DNA of 10,391 nucleotides, from positions 1-10,391 of the forward strand of contig CAIXQV010000713.1 of assembly GCA_903921605.1 (NCBI GenBank), written 5' to 3'. Each line of letters starts with the position of its first letter. Position 1 is the stretch's first letter. The position numbers and the translations under genes were made by a program. The stretch comes from an uncultured Planctomycetaceae bacterium. GTDB taxonomy: Bacteria > Planctomycetota > Planctomycetia > Planctomycetales > Planctomycetaceae. Shown here piece by piece: positions 1 through 7,406 of this stretch. Under the pieces are notes generated by a model. That model was not told where the DNA came from and did no database searches. It worked only from the letters and a program-made list of their open reading frames with translations.

Positions 1-549
1 AATCCCCAAAGAAACCTTCCCGGATTCAGACTGCCAAGCGACCACGAATGGGAGCATGCCTGCCGCGCAAATTCAGGGTTCGAACGTCATCACTTTGGTG
101 AATTCGCAAAACTGGGCGATCGTGATATTCTCGCTGACTATGTGTGGTATGTGAACAATTCCCAGGACGAATTTAAGGGCGACGAGATCATTAAATCCTG
201 CGCCACTCGGCTGCCCAACGGTTGGGGACTTTTTGACATGGTGGGGAACGCAAGTGAGTGGAGAATCAACAGCCTGCTGAAGCAACGAGCAGATCCGGAA
301 CTTCAAACGGGGATCAGAAATCTCGCGGATGCTGTCAGCGAGGGACTCTCCTCTCCTCAAAACGCTGCCAGTCGAAAGCTTGCGTCTTTGCTTGAGCCAG
401 GATACGACAGTGTCATGGCACCAGAAGGAAAGTGTCGGCTGAAACTCCCTCCCCTTTCGACACCTCCCGAAAGGCCAGCAGCCTCCAAGCTTGGATTCAG
501 GCTTGTGATTGATTCAATTCCCATGGAATCGCTGACAATGAATCCCTGA
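1..549 (+). CDS. FGE-sulfatase (SUMF1-type) domain protein, 3' end only
   Basis: The frame is open from the first base, so the gene starts outside the window; 182 residues remain. Family hallmarks are visible: FRLPSDHEWEHACRA at about residues 9-23 (family consensus FRLPTEAEWEYACRAG), then PNGWGLFDMVGNASEW (consensus PNxWGLYDMxGNVWEW), and close to the end LGFRLV (consensus GFRVx). This fold is named after the formylglycine-generating enzyme that activates sulfatases, but most planctomycetal members are uncharacterised, and many are fused to kinases or repeats. The segment between the EW and GFR motifs is odd: the usual RGGSW core and following arginine motif are absent, and a charged, helix-like stretch stands there. 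Catalysis is therefore doubtful, and a structural or binding role is possible. The next gene begins 60 nt downstream on the same strand. The family call is firm; the function is not. Confidence 0.85.
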   Translation, partial: NPQRNLPGFRLPSDHEWEHACRANSGFERHHFGEFAKLGDRDILADYVWYVNNSQDEFKGDEIIKSCATRLPNGWGLFDMVGNASEWRINSLLKQRADPELQTGIRNLADAVSEGLSSPQNAASRKLASLLEPGYDSVMAPEGKCRLKLPPLSTPPERPAASKLGFRLVIDSIPMESLTMNP

Positions 550-609
550 GGAATTCATTCTGTCTTCAGCTCGATTTACTTTTGCAGATCATCGTTTGAA
601 GTCAACTTG

Positions 610-1359
610 ATGCACGATCCAGATTCTAACCCCTATGCTCCGCCAGCAACGGAATTGTCAGCAGCATCACCCAGACCCGGAGATAGCCCACAGGAATATC
701 GCATTGAAAAGAACGTCATGATTCTGCCGCCGCCGTTTGTTCTGCCTGAAGTGTGCTTTCTGACGGGCGATCGAAAGGAACTTCAGAAGTGCGAGATCCC
801 TCTGAAGGTGATGCCGAAGTGGTGGAACTATGTGATGCCGTTGATCATGTTTTGTATGCAAATGATCGTGTTGGCCGGCAGTATGGCCATACAAAGACTG
901 CAACTCACGGCACCAACATGGCTCGTGCCGCCGATTGCGGGAGTCTTGATGGGCGTCACAGCACCAGTGTTGATTTTTGTGGGAATACTGTTTGTTTCAA
1001 AGAAGATAACTCTGATCGGTTTCCGGGAGAACTCGGATGCAGTCTTCATTCGCAGACGTCGGTCTATCGTTCGCGTGCTGGTTTTCGACTTCGCCCTTGG
1101 GGTCATTATTGCACTAACCATGTTGACACTTCCGCCCAGTTTCTCGCTCAGGGCAATCGCGCTGGTAAGTTTTCTGGTTGCCTTCGTCCTGACACTGATT
1201 GTTTGGCAAAGGAATCGAAAACCATGGTCGCGGATCGGTGCTCTCCAGAAAGCCGATGGATCTCTGGCCGTCTATGGCCTTGACCCATCTTTTCTGGCTG
1301 TCTGTCGGCTTGGACTTGATGACTCCGCCTCACTTCCTGCCTCAACAAGATCTGCCTGA
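610..1359 (+). CDS. NPYAPP-type four-helix membrane protein, unknown function
   Basis: A 249-residue protein read from ATG 610. A TTG directly before it (607) is in frame, but ATG is preferred, with a modest GAAG ribosome binding site 8 nt upstream. The N-terminus carries the SNPYAPP motif that opens many uncharacterised planctomycetal membrane proteins. A soluble part follows with LPEVCFLTGDR at about 45-55, resembling the LPxxCxxT/C-N motif of that family. Four hydrophobic helices lie at about 72-95, 104-129, 154-174 and 178-198, in two hairpins split by a basic loop containing RRRRS. The C-terminal VYGLDPSFLAVCRL resembles the short 'V-G-x-x-x-x-FL' tail element of the same proteins. I know no biochemical role for the family. 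The glycosyltransferase gene starts 20 nt downstream, so the two are probably cotranscribed. Confidence 0.85.
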   Translation: MHDPDSNPYAPPATELSAASPRPGDSPQEYRIEKNVMILPPPFVLPEVCFLTGDRKELQKCEIPLKVMPKWWNYVMPLIMFCMQMIVLAGSMAIQRLQLTAPTWLVPPIAGVLMGVTAPVLIFVGILFVSKKITLIGFRENSDAVFIRRRRSIVRVLVFDFALGVIIALTMLTLPPSFSLRAIALVSFLVAFVLTLIVWQRNRKPWSRIGALQKADGSLAVYGLDPSFLAVCRLGLDDSASLPASTRSA

Positions 1360-1365
1360 AGCCCC

Positions 1366-1372
1366 GGAAGGA
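1366..1372 (+). promoter_or_regulatory. Strong Shine-Dalgarno site for the GTG start at 1380
   Basis: GGAAGGA lies 7 nt before GTG 1380, inside the short gap after the membrane-protein gene. It decides the start: the next in-frame ATG codons (1461 and 1569) would remove part or all of the N-terminal cysteine cluster. Confidence 0.65.
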
Positions 1373-1379
1373 TTTTCCT

Positions 1380-3236
1380 GTGCAGTGTGCCTTTCGGTTT
1401 TCTATTCAACCGGCCAGTAGCGGCTCTTCGGAGACTGCTCGTTGTCGGCTTCTGGAACAGATGGTCGGGCAGGAATGTGAAAACTTCCGAGTCCCCGCAG
1501 ATGCCTGCACCGCCTGCCTGCAACATTCCGGCGGGCAATCTCTTCACGGCCATCCAGTGTTTCCTTCGATGCTCCTGCAGATCTCCGAGACAGCTCTCGA
1601 AAATGCCACTCAGCAGGGCACGCTCACTCCAGAAAAAGAACGCCGTCTGAATGGGGTCTTCAATACCGCGATGGAAGCGCTGACGACATCGCCGCGTGAA
1701 ATCCAGCCCAAGTCCACTCCGTCCTGCGACGTCATCCTTTGTGCTCATGAATCCAATGAACGCCTCCATGCTGCCATCGTGAGTATTCTCGAACAGGAAG
1801 GCGTTGTGCCTTTTCTGCATCTCGTTGATACCGGCGACGCTTCAAGGACTTTTAACGAGTTCTCCGGACGCTGGAACGTGCGACGTCATCGCCAACCATC
1901 CGGAACTTCAACGCTGGCGGCGGTGCATGAACTGATCGAATCAATGTCCACATCGTTGATTGCCATTCAGCCCGCCGACGGTGTCAGCACGTCTGATCGC
2001 CTTGCAAGATCCATAAACCAGCTTGAGTCCGAGGGCGCGGAAATCTTTGCGGCTCAAGTTTTCACAAAAACGTCCGCCCTAATCCCCATACAAACGAAGG
2101 AAACTCTGAAGACGGATGAAACCCTGACGGATGAAACCCTGACGGATGAAAACAGCCGACAGCTTAATCCGGCGACGCTGGTTTTTCGACGTTGCTCGTT
2201 CGTGGATATGGGAGGCATCGCGGGGGTTGAAAACGAATTGGTCAGTTTTGTTGAACGCGCTCATCGGCAGGAGCGAAGAATCACCATCAGCCCGGAGGCT
2301 CTGATCGAACTGCTCCCGAAGACTGCATCATTCCCATCAATCACCGTTTCACCAATCCAGAGCGGCGACATACTTCCCGACTCAGAAAGTGGAAAAGGTT
2401 TCCCCGCAGTTCCTGTTGAGGTGGATGTGGTTCTGCCAATCCACGGGCATCTCGATTACGTCGATCAGGCCCTTGAAGGCTTGCTGAATCAGGAACGTTG
2501 CAATCTCGTGATCCACCTGATCGATGATGCCAGCCCCGAAGACACGACTGATTTTCTGCGGCATTGGTCGAAGCATTGCGACATCAGAACCTATCGGAAT
2601 CGAGAAAATATCGGACAGTTCCAGTCGTTCAACAACGTGGTTCGCTACTTTGAGACTCCCTTGTGTGCCGTTCAGGATGCCGACGACATCAGCTTGCCAC
2701 ACCGCCTGTGGTGGGCCGGACAAATGCTGCATTATTCCGATGCGGATGTGTTCGGAGCGACGGTCGAACTGTTCGGAGACGAACACGTCATTCGCCCGAT
2801 TTTCACAAGTACTGAACCCCGCGTTCTAGAGCCGCGAGTAAAAATCCGGGGCTCGTTCTTTCCGCTTCGAGGTCGACATGGATACTTCCTCGAGAATCCA
2901 ACAGCTGTCTTTCGAGTGGACATGTTCAAAATGCTGGGAGGATTCGCGGACTTCGGCGATCGGCTGATGAATCGCGCCAGCATTGATTCCGAGTTTCAGC
3001 AGAGGCTGCTCTTTCATGGCACCCGCTTCGCAATCTCGCGCGAGGTTCTGGTGAAGTATCGAGTCCACCCGGAGTCTGCCACTCAGGATACTCAATCCGG
3101 CTGGGGCACTGCCGCACGCACCAAAGCCGGACAAATTCTTGACGCACGTGTGTCCATTTTTGAGCGAGGCCCCTTTGATCCACGAGCATTTGGATCACTG
3201 GGCCGCTATCAAAATGTCACGGAGAGATTCGAATAA
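1380..3236 (+). CDS. Family 2 glycosyltransferase with tandem GT-A domains, N-terminal copy degenerate
   Basis: A 618-residue protein from GTG 1380. It has three parts. Residues 1-110 hold a cysteine cluster (C22, C33, C43-x2-C46) followed by HPVFPSMLLQIS, a block I associate with bacterial GT2 proteins. Residues 116-310 hold a weak GT-A-like domain starting CDVILCAHES. Residues 348-590 hold a clear GT2 domain: VDVVLPIHGH at 348, LIDDAS at 380-385, NRENIG at 407-412, metal and nucleotide-sugar binding D433-A-D435-D436, NPTAVFR at 506, and D536-x-E538 as candidate acceptor-side acids. The middle domain has PADG (198-201) where the active domain has DADD, so it is probably not catalytic. It should transfer a sugar from a nucleotide-sugar donor in the cytosol, for surface polysaccharide or a glycoconjugate. 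Donor and acceptor cannot be read from the sequence. A five-residue TDETL repeat sits in the middle domain. Confidence 0.9.
   Translation: MQCAFRFSIQPASSGSSETARCRLLEQMVGQECENFRVPADACTACLQHSGGQSLHGHPVFPSMLLQISETALENATQQGTLTPEKERRLNGVFNTAMEALTTSPREIQPKSTPSCDVILCAHESNERLHAAIVSILEQEGVVPFLHLVDTGDASRTFNEFSGRWNVRRHRQPSGTSTLAAVHELIESMSTSLIAIQPADGVSTSDRLARSINQLESEGAEIFAAQVFTKTSALIPIQTKETLKTDETLTDETLTDENSRQLNPATLVFRRCSFVDMGGIAGVENELVSFVERAHRQERRITISPEALIELLPKTASFPSITVSPIQSGDILPDSESGKGFPAVPVEVDVVLPIHGHLDYVDQALEGLLNQERCNLVIHLIDDASPEDTTDFLRHWSKHCDIRTYRNRENIGQFQSFNNVVRYFETPLCAVQDADDISLPHRLWWAGQMLHYSDADVFGATVELFGDEHVIRPIFTSTEPRVLEPRVKIRGSFFPLRGRHGYFLENPTAVFRVDMFKMLGGFADFGDRLMNRASIDSEFQQRLLFHGTRFAISREVLVKYRVHPESATQDTQSGWGTAARTKAGQILDARVSIFERGPFDPRAFGSLGRYQNVTERFE
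2112..2153 (+). repeat. 15-bp in-frame tandem repeat in the glycosyltransferase gene
   Basis: The unit acggatgaaaccctg occurs twice exactly (2112-2126, 2127-2141), followed by a partial copy at 2142-2153. A diverged copy precedes it (2094-2108). It encodes TDETL-TDETL-TDEN, an acidic loop in the degenerate GT-A domain. Because the unit is a multiple of three, copy number can change without a frameshift. Confidence 0.85.
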
Positions 3237-3478
3237 CGGATTGACGACACCGATCTCAATCGTGTTGCCGTGGACGCTTCTGATGATTGATGATTATGGA
3301 GGCAGGTCCGTTCCGGGAGACCGCCGGAACTCGCGTTGCTCGGTCCAGCTTACACAGCTTGAAATGAAGCGATTCGAACTTTACTCACTGCGCACTGCAT
3401 CGATTTTGCTGCCCACTTTTGCCGTCGGGATCGCATGTTCAATACGCGGTCATAACAAAAGTGGTCGCAACCTGACCT
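3237..3478. other. Convergent intergenic region with a weak hairpin
   Basis: This 242-nt gap separates the ends of two convergent genes. A perfect 7-bp stem GTTCCGG/CCGGAAC with a 7-nt loop lies at 3310-3330, and a 4-bp GGTC/GACC stem lies at 3463-3477 next to the minus-strand stop. Neither has a proper U-tract, so termination here is only plausible. I see no gene: the open frames crossing it have no family features. Confidence 0.4.
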
Positions 3479-4810
3479 TTACTTGGCCGCTTCCCTCACG
3501 CAGTACACATGACTTCCGACACGAATCAGCAGGCTGCCGCTAACGGCGGCGATTCCGTATTGAGTAGGCCCGGAGAACATCGCAGACGCTTGTTTGCGTT
3601 CTGTGCTGGTCTCATCTGGCTTCGGTGCGCCGTTGTCGGTGGGCGGAGTATCCACAGGCCACAATTCGTTCGCCGCCAGCTCCTTAAATTCGGGCCCGGC
3701 TGCCAACACTGTCGTAACCCCGTCTTTGCCGAAGAAGTAAATGCGATCACCAAGAGGCAGCGGCGTCGCCCAGCACGACTGCTTCGTTCGCTGCGCATAT
3801 TTCTGCTCGCCGGTGGCAACATCAATACAATAGACGACGCCAACTCGATTCACCCAGTACGCAAAACCCTGATGGACAAAAGGAGATGCCCAGGATGGAG
3901 TCGCCTCAGCAGCCGCCCAGACCATTTCAACCTTCCAGCTGTCACCTTCAGGAGTGACCTTCAACAAAGCATTCGACTTCTTCGCGCCTTCTGAGTTTTC
4001 ACCCGATCGGCCTGGTGATGCCGCAATCAGGAACTGGTCCTGCCCCACTGGCAAGGGAGTTGTTCCGGTGTTTCCACCCACATCCGCGTAGGTCCACAAC
4101 AGCTTTCCAGCGGCGGGATCGTAACCATCGACAGTGCCAGCCGAGCTGACAATCACCTGGGACTGACCGTTGATGGGCAGGATCGCCGGGCTACTCCAGC
4201 TTGTCCGACTGGGGCGATCCGTCTTCCACAGAATGCTGCCATCCGCTTTGTTGAACGCAACCAGATACGACGGGCCTTCGTCGTCGATCAGCACGATCAC
4301 AGATGACTCGGTCTGTACTGGTGAACTGCTGAGGCCGAACTTATTGACGAACTTGCCGTATTCCTTCGACAACGACTTTGTCCACACTTCTTTGCCGTCA
4401 TGAGTCAACGCAATCAGATCGCCACACTCGAAGAACACAAAGACATGATCCTTATCGACAACCGGCGTCGGGGCTGCTCGGCTGATGTAAACACTGTTCG
4501 GATCCGGAGACGTAGAAGCGTGTTTGTGATCCCACAGGATCGCTCCATCTTTCAATGACAGACAAACAGTGTGACACGTTTCTTTATTGTCGCCTTCTAC
4601 TGTGGTCACGAAGACTTTCTCACCCCAGATCACAGGGCTCGATTGTCCATGTCCCGGCAATGATGCATCCCACGCCACATTCTCAGTTGGCGACCATTTG
4701 AGCGGAATGGTGGCCGGATCAATCTCTGACGCACCAGCCCCCAGAAAAGCGGGCCACGAAGGCTGGTCTGCAAAAAAACTGGCGGTGATAAACAGCAGAG
4801 AAGAAAGCAT
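3479..4810 (-). CDS. Secreted PQQ-type beta-propeller repeat protein
   Basis: A 443-residue protein from the ATG at 4810. A longer frame opens at 4897, but AGGAA lies 7 nt before 4810, and this start gives a compact signal peptide (MLSSLLFITASFFA, then DQPSWPAFLG); the extra 29 residues would hide it. WPAFLG near the mature N-terminus matches the W-P-x-x-x-G opening of planctomycetal propeller proteins. Repeated blade ends DGAILW (89-93), GKEVW (140-143), DGSILW (191-195), GKLLW (236-239) and GEQKY (335-338), each before or after strand-rich SSP/TP segments, indicate a propeller of about seven or eight blades. Such proteins resemble BamB and quinoprotein dehydrogenases in fold, but no quinone-binding or catalytic residues can be assigned, so a binding or scaffold role is more likely than an enzyme. 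It is the last gene of the minus-strand run, 236 nt after the DUF4198 gene. Confidence 0.88.
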   Translation of the reverse strand: MLSSLLFITASFFADQPSWPAFLGAGASEIDPATIPLKWSPTENVAWDASLPGHGQSSPVIWGEKVFVTTVEGDNKETCHTVCLSLKDGAILWDHKHASTSPDPNSVYISRAAPTPVVDKDHVFVFFECGDLIALTHDGKEVWTKSLSKEYGKFVNKFGLSSSPVQTESSVIVLIDDEGPSYLVAFNKADGSILWKTDRPSRTSWSSPAILPINGQSQVIVSSAGTVDGYDPAAGKLLWTYADVGGNTGTTPLPVGQDQFLIAASPGRSGENSEGAKKSNALLKVTPEGDSWKVEMVWAAAEATPSWASPFVHQGFAYWVNRVGVVYCIDVATGEQKYAQRTKQSCWATPLPLGDRIYFFGKDGVTTVLAAGPEFKELAANELWPVDTPPTDNGAPKPDETSTERKQASAMFSGPTQYGIAAVSGSLLIRVGSHVYCVREAAK

Positions 4811-4970
4811 GGATGAATTCCTGTTTGAGGGGAGCCGAGGATTCGAAAATTTTTTTTGCCGTACGAGGAAAGAATTCTGTTTCGAATGCCGGAGCAATCA
4901 AAATACATCTCCGACGACAACAATGGAAGGAGTGTCGCCGAGTTGCACCAAGAGCAATTCCGTTTACTGA

Positions 4971-5016
4971 CCAGCCGAAAGCGGCGGCCCGCGAGAAGCG
5001 CGGCGCCTCCGGCTGG
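4971..5016. repeat. GC-rich imperfect palindrome after the DUF4198 gene
   Basis: The ends CCAGCCG (4971-4977) and CGGCTGG (5010-5016) are exact inverted copies. Inside them CCGCG (4989-4993) pairs with CGCGG (4999-5003) around an AGAAG loop, and the stem extends outward with one bulge. It starts 31 nt downstream of the DUF4198 stop on the minus strand. No T-run follows on either strand, so it may be a processing or attenuation hairpin or a dispersed REP-like repeat rather than a classical terminator. Confidence 0.55.
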
Positions 5017-5046
5017 GTGGTAAACGATTAAATCACCGGCCACGCA

Positions 5047-5820
5047 CTACGGCAAGGACTCCGCCACGTTGAAGGTCATGGTGGCAGAATAAGCCGTCTT
5101 GTCAAACTTCTCACCCTTTTCGTCTTCGGCCATATGATGAACGACAGCCAGAATCCAGTTGCCCTCCGAAGGAGTAAACTCAGCGCGTCCCTGATCGTCG
5201 GTCCTGCGTTCAAACTTCTCATCAAAGCCTTCCGCCAGAACTTGTCCACGAGGTACGAACGTCACGTGAGCATTCTTCAGCGGTTGGCCCTTGAAGAGGA
5301 CCTGCACAGCAATTGGCTGTCCGGCCGCCGTGAGCGCTGGGTTCGTCAGCGGCACCATTTCAATGGCACCACCCAACGGCTTTGAGAAATTCGTGTCGCC
5401 CTTGTGCTGTGCAGGATCACCAACAACGAAATAGCTCTTGCTGCTCTTGATCGCTCGTATCGTGCCATGCAACGTATCCAGCGTGTGCCATGCCGCATGC
5501 ACACCCTTCGAGGTCGGAACGAAACGAGCGGTCCAGAAGCCTTCTTTCGGGGCAAATCCCGTGTCGACAACTTTCGACTTCAGGTCGTGAGATTGTCCGT
5601 CAGGTCCAACAACGGCCAGCGTACATGGCGCGAGTGTGATCTTGCTGGCGAGCTTAAAGTCACGATGGTTGTTGCCGTGATTGCCAAGTTTCAGGTCGAC
5701 ATGCACCACTTGGCCCAGACGCACTTCTGTGGAATTGACCTCGACCCAGGTGTCATGCGCATTCGCTGGGAACGAGAGTACCATAAATGTCGCAACAAAA
5801 AGAATTCGGATGGCTTTCAT
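5047..5820 (-). CDS. DUF4198 family periplasmic protein (NikM-like)
   Basis: A 257-residue protein with a clear signal peptide (residues 1-21; FPANA then HDTW). Cleavage there would leave histidine 22 as the mature N-terminus, as is usual in this family, where an N-terminal His is a proposed metal ligand. Further histidines follow in LGNHGNNHRDF (45-55) and HAAWHTLDTLHG (108-119), and a second domain of carboxypeptidase-regulatory or Ig-like type contains NAHVTFVPRG and DDQGRAEFTPSEGNWILAVVHH (ending at 228-229). Related proteins are linked to nickel or cobalt uptake systems, but no transporter gene is present here, so the metal role is inference. No good ribosome binding site precedes ATG 5820. 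It lies 98 nt after the lipoprotein gene on the same strand and is probably expressed with it. Confidence 0.85.
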   Translation of the reverse strand: MKAIRILFVATFMVLSFPANAHDTWVEVNSTEVRLGQVVHVDLKLGNHGNNHRDFKLASKITLAPCTLAVVGPDGQSHDLKSKVVDTGFAPKEGFWTARFVPTSKGVHAAWHTLDTLHGTIRAIKSSKSYFVVGDPAQHKGDTNFSKPLGGAIEMVPLTNPALTAAGQPIAVQVLFKGQPLKNAHVTFVPRGQVLAEGFDEKFERRTDDQGRAEFTPSEGNWILAVVHHMAEDEKGEKFDKTAYSATMTFNVAESLP

Positions 5821-5918
5821 AACTTTAGTCCATTTAAAAAAGTAGAGTTTGAATAGAGCGAACTATTGAGGGCGAAAGTGAACATCGCCGTTGTTTCGAA
5901 AGATCTCCGGAGGTGCCA

Positions 5919-6332
5919 CTACTTTGGTAAGTTCTTCAGCAATTCTTCGGGAGCATTCAAATCCAGCCGCGTCATGTCGGCTGTCCAGGTTGTCTTCAAT
6001 GGCGATTTCTCCGGCTGCAGATAGATCGGAGGAAAAGCGATCTGGGGACCGACAGGTTCGAGCGTGAAAGAGTAATCGCCGGGTTCGAGGATCAATGCTT
6101 CCACGCCACCTGTCTTCAGCAGAATGAAATTGCCAGTGCCATCGGTTGTCCCGAAGCCTAACTGCTGAAATGCAGCTCCGTCCTTCTTGTGAACGACGAC
6201 GCAAATGTCGCCCAGCGTCTGAGTACCAAATCTCAGCGTTCCGACAGATCCGTCCTTACTGACTGTGGGTTCGGAGCATCCAAACAGAATACCGGAAAGG
6301 ACAAGGCTCAAGGGGATGAGTCGATAGGACAT
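5919..6332 (-). CDS. Small lipoprotein with a carboxypeptidase-regulatory-like domain
   Basis: A 137-residue protein. It starts MSYRLIPLSLVLSGILFGCS, a lipoprotein signal with lipobox L16-F17-G18-C19, so it should be lipidated and held at a membrane facing the periplasm. The rest is a single small beta-sandwich-like domain: GTLRFG, ICVVVHKKDG, GTTDGTGNFILL and a GDYSFTLEPV strand. That pattern (TTDxxGxF followed by PGxYxF) is typical of the carboxypeptidase-regulatory-like domains found in many short planctomycetal lipoproteins, often near DUF1559 genes, as here. No catalytic residues are seen and the ligand is unknown. Start choice rests on the lipobox; the ribosome binding site is weak. It lies between the redoxin (150 nt upstream) and DUF4198 genes. 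Confidence 0.82.
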   Translation of the reverse strand: MSYRLIPLSLVLSGILFGCSEPTVSKDGSVGTLRFGTQTLGDICVVVHKKDGAAFQQLGFGTTDGTGNFILLKTGGVEALILEPGDYSFTLEPVGPQIAFPPIYLQPEKSPLKTTWTADMTRLDLNAPEELLKNLPK

Positions 6333-6404
6333 CGCGAGAAATTCATTCCGTGGTTTGGGTGGGCGATGCAGTGCTCATGCAGGAGTAGTGCAGAAGCCGT
6401 TAAA

Positions 6405-6425
6405 CCACCGGGGTGAACCCGGTGG
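6405..6425. repeat. Perfect 8-bp-stem hairpin downstream of the redoxin gene
   Basis: CCACCGGG (6405-6412) and CCCGGTGG (6418-6425) form an exact stem with loop GTGAA. On the minus strand it follows the redoxin stop by 57 nt and is followed by only TTTAAC, a poor U-tract. It could be a weak terminator or attenuator, or a dispersed palindromic repeat. Confidence 0.6.
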
Positions 6426-6482
6426 CGGATAGAGAAAACAAATCGCGTGGTTGATGACACCGTGTAGCTTGGTCACACCGCA

Positions 6483-7343
6483 CTAATTCTGGCCCTCGAC
6501 GGGCTCTTCGGATTTGGCGATGTCCTGCGAGGGCAACAGCCCCTGTGACTTCGCGAGAACATACAGCAGCGTTTTGTTATCGAGGAAAGGCTCCTTGCCC
6601 TGGGCTCCCCAGATGACTTTTCCATGCGAGTCGACAATGAAGGTCCCGTGATGCATGAACTCAGGCTTGTCCTCGCTCTCGGGCTGATAAACGCCCCACT
6701 TCTGAGAGACGGCATAGTCGACATCCGCCAGAACCGGAAAGTGAAACTCACCATATTCTTTATACTTCTCGGCCGTATGCTCGGGGCTGTCGGAACTGAT
6801 GGCCACAATGTCCGCATCCAGCTCGCTGAAGTAATGCAGATCCTTGTCCAGAGCCAGAAGTTGCGCGACGCAATGGCTGCATCCGTAGCCCAGATAAAAG
6901 ACCACAACCACTGGGCGTCCCTTCCCGAGTTCGCCGAGTTTCTGCTCCAGCCCATTCACATCAGGCAGTGCAAACTCGGGAGCGGGTTGGTTAAGCGATT
7001 CAAGCGGCTGCGATTCCACAGGTTTGAAGCTGTTGTCGGCCAGAATGACGGCCAGCCCTTCGGTCAGTTTGTGAGACTGCACCACATTCAGATACGCCTC
7101 CGCATCCTTGCGGACATGGCCTGTTGAGACAAGGCCATACTGCATACAGATTTGTCGGCATTGCTCCAGAATTCCGTCTTTATCGACCACTTCATCGGGA
7201 GGCGTGGCGACATGATAAATCAGTATCGTTGCGTACAAGAGACTCGTGATCCCCAGAAACGTAAGGAACGCCTTCGTGCTCCATTCTCGCGAACCTCTGG
7301 CGGCGTCTGAACTGCTGATAGCTGCGTCATGTTTAGTGGACAT
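6483..7343 (-). CDS. Membrane-anchored redoxin (AhpC/TSA thioredoxin-fold protein)
   Basis: A 286-residue protein from ATG 7343, chosen because GGGAG lies 7 nt upstream; the frame also has ATGs at 7385 and 7376. One transmembrane helix at about 24-46 (AFLTFLGITSLLYATILIYHVA) follows a short hydrophilic N-terminus, so the rest should face the periplasm. A helical spacer with CRQIC (C62-x3-C66) precedes a redoxin domain from about residue 117: APEFALPDVNG, then VVFYLGYGCSHC with C155-x2-C158 at the active site, DIVAISSDS, and HGTFIVDSHGKVIW. The CxxC fits disulfide reduction or thiol-peroxidase chemistry; the substrate is unknown. The spacer ICMQYGLVSTGHVRKDAEAYL is a block I recognise from other planctomycetal redoxins. 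The C-terminal tail is acidic. It lies 122 nt after the DUF1559 gene. Confidence 0.88.
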   Translation of the reverse strand: MSTKHDAAISSSDAARGSREWSTKAFLTFLGITSLLYATILIYHVATPPDEVVDKDGILEQCRQICMQYGLVSTGHVRKDAEAYLNVVQSHKLTEGLAVILADNSFKPVESQPLESLNQPAPEFALPDVNGLEQKLGELGKGRPVVVVFYLGYGCSHCVAQLLALDKDLHYFSELDADIVAISSDSPEHTAEKYKEYGEFHFPVLADVDYAVSQKWGVYQPESEDKPEFMHHGTFIVDSHGKVIWGAQGKEPFLDNKTLLYVLAKSQGLLPSQDIAKSEEPVEGQN

Positions 7344-7406
7344 AGGAAACTCCCGGGCAAGCAAATTTGAATCCATGTAAGTCAAACGAATCGCTCCGCT
7401 CGGTCC

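Noticed and set aside
753..1283. 176-aa plus-strand open frame
   Set aside because: It overlaps the membrane-protein gene in another frame; the translation has no domain signal, while the other frame has clean helices and the NPYAPP motif.
3139..3543. 134-aa plus-strand open frame across the convergent gap
   Set aside because: It overlaps the ends of two well-supported genes, with no ribosome binding site and no recognisable motif.
4811..4897. 29-residue N-terminal extension of the propeller protein
   Set aside because: The start at 4810 has a good AGGAA site and gives a normal signal peptide; the extension would bury it.
4630..5043. 137-aa minus-strand open frame
   Set aside because: It runs antiphase through the propeller signal region and the GC-rich palindrome; the composition is not protein-like.
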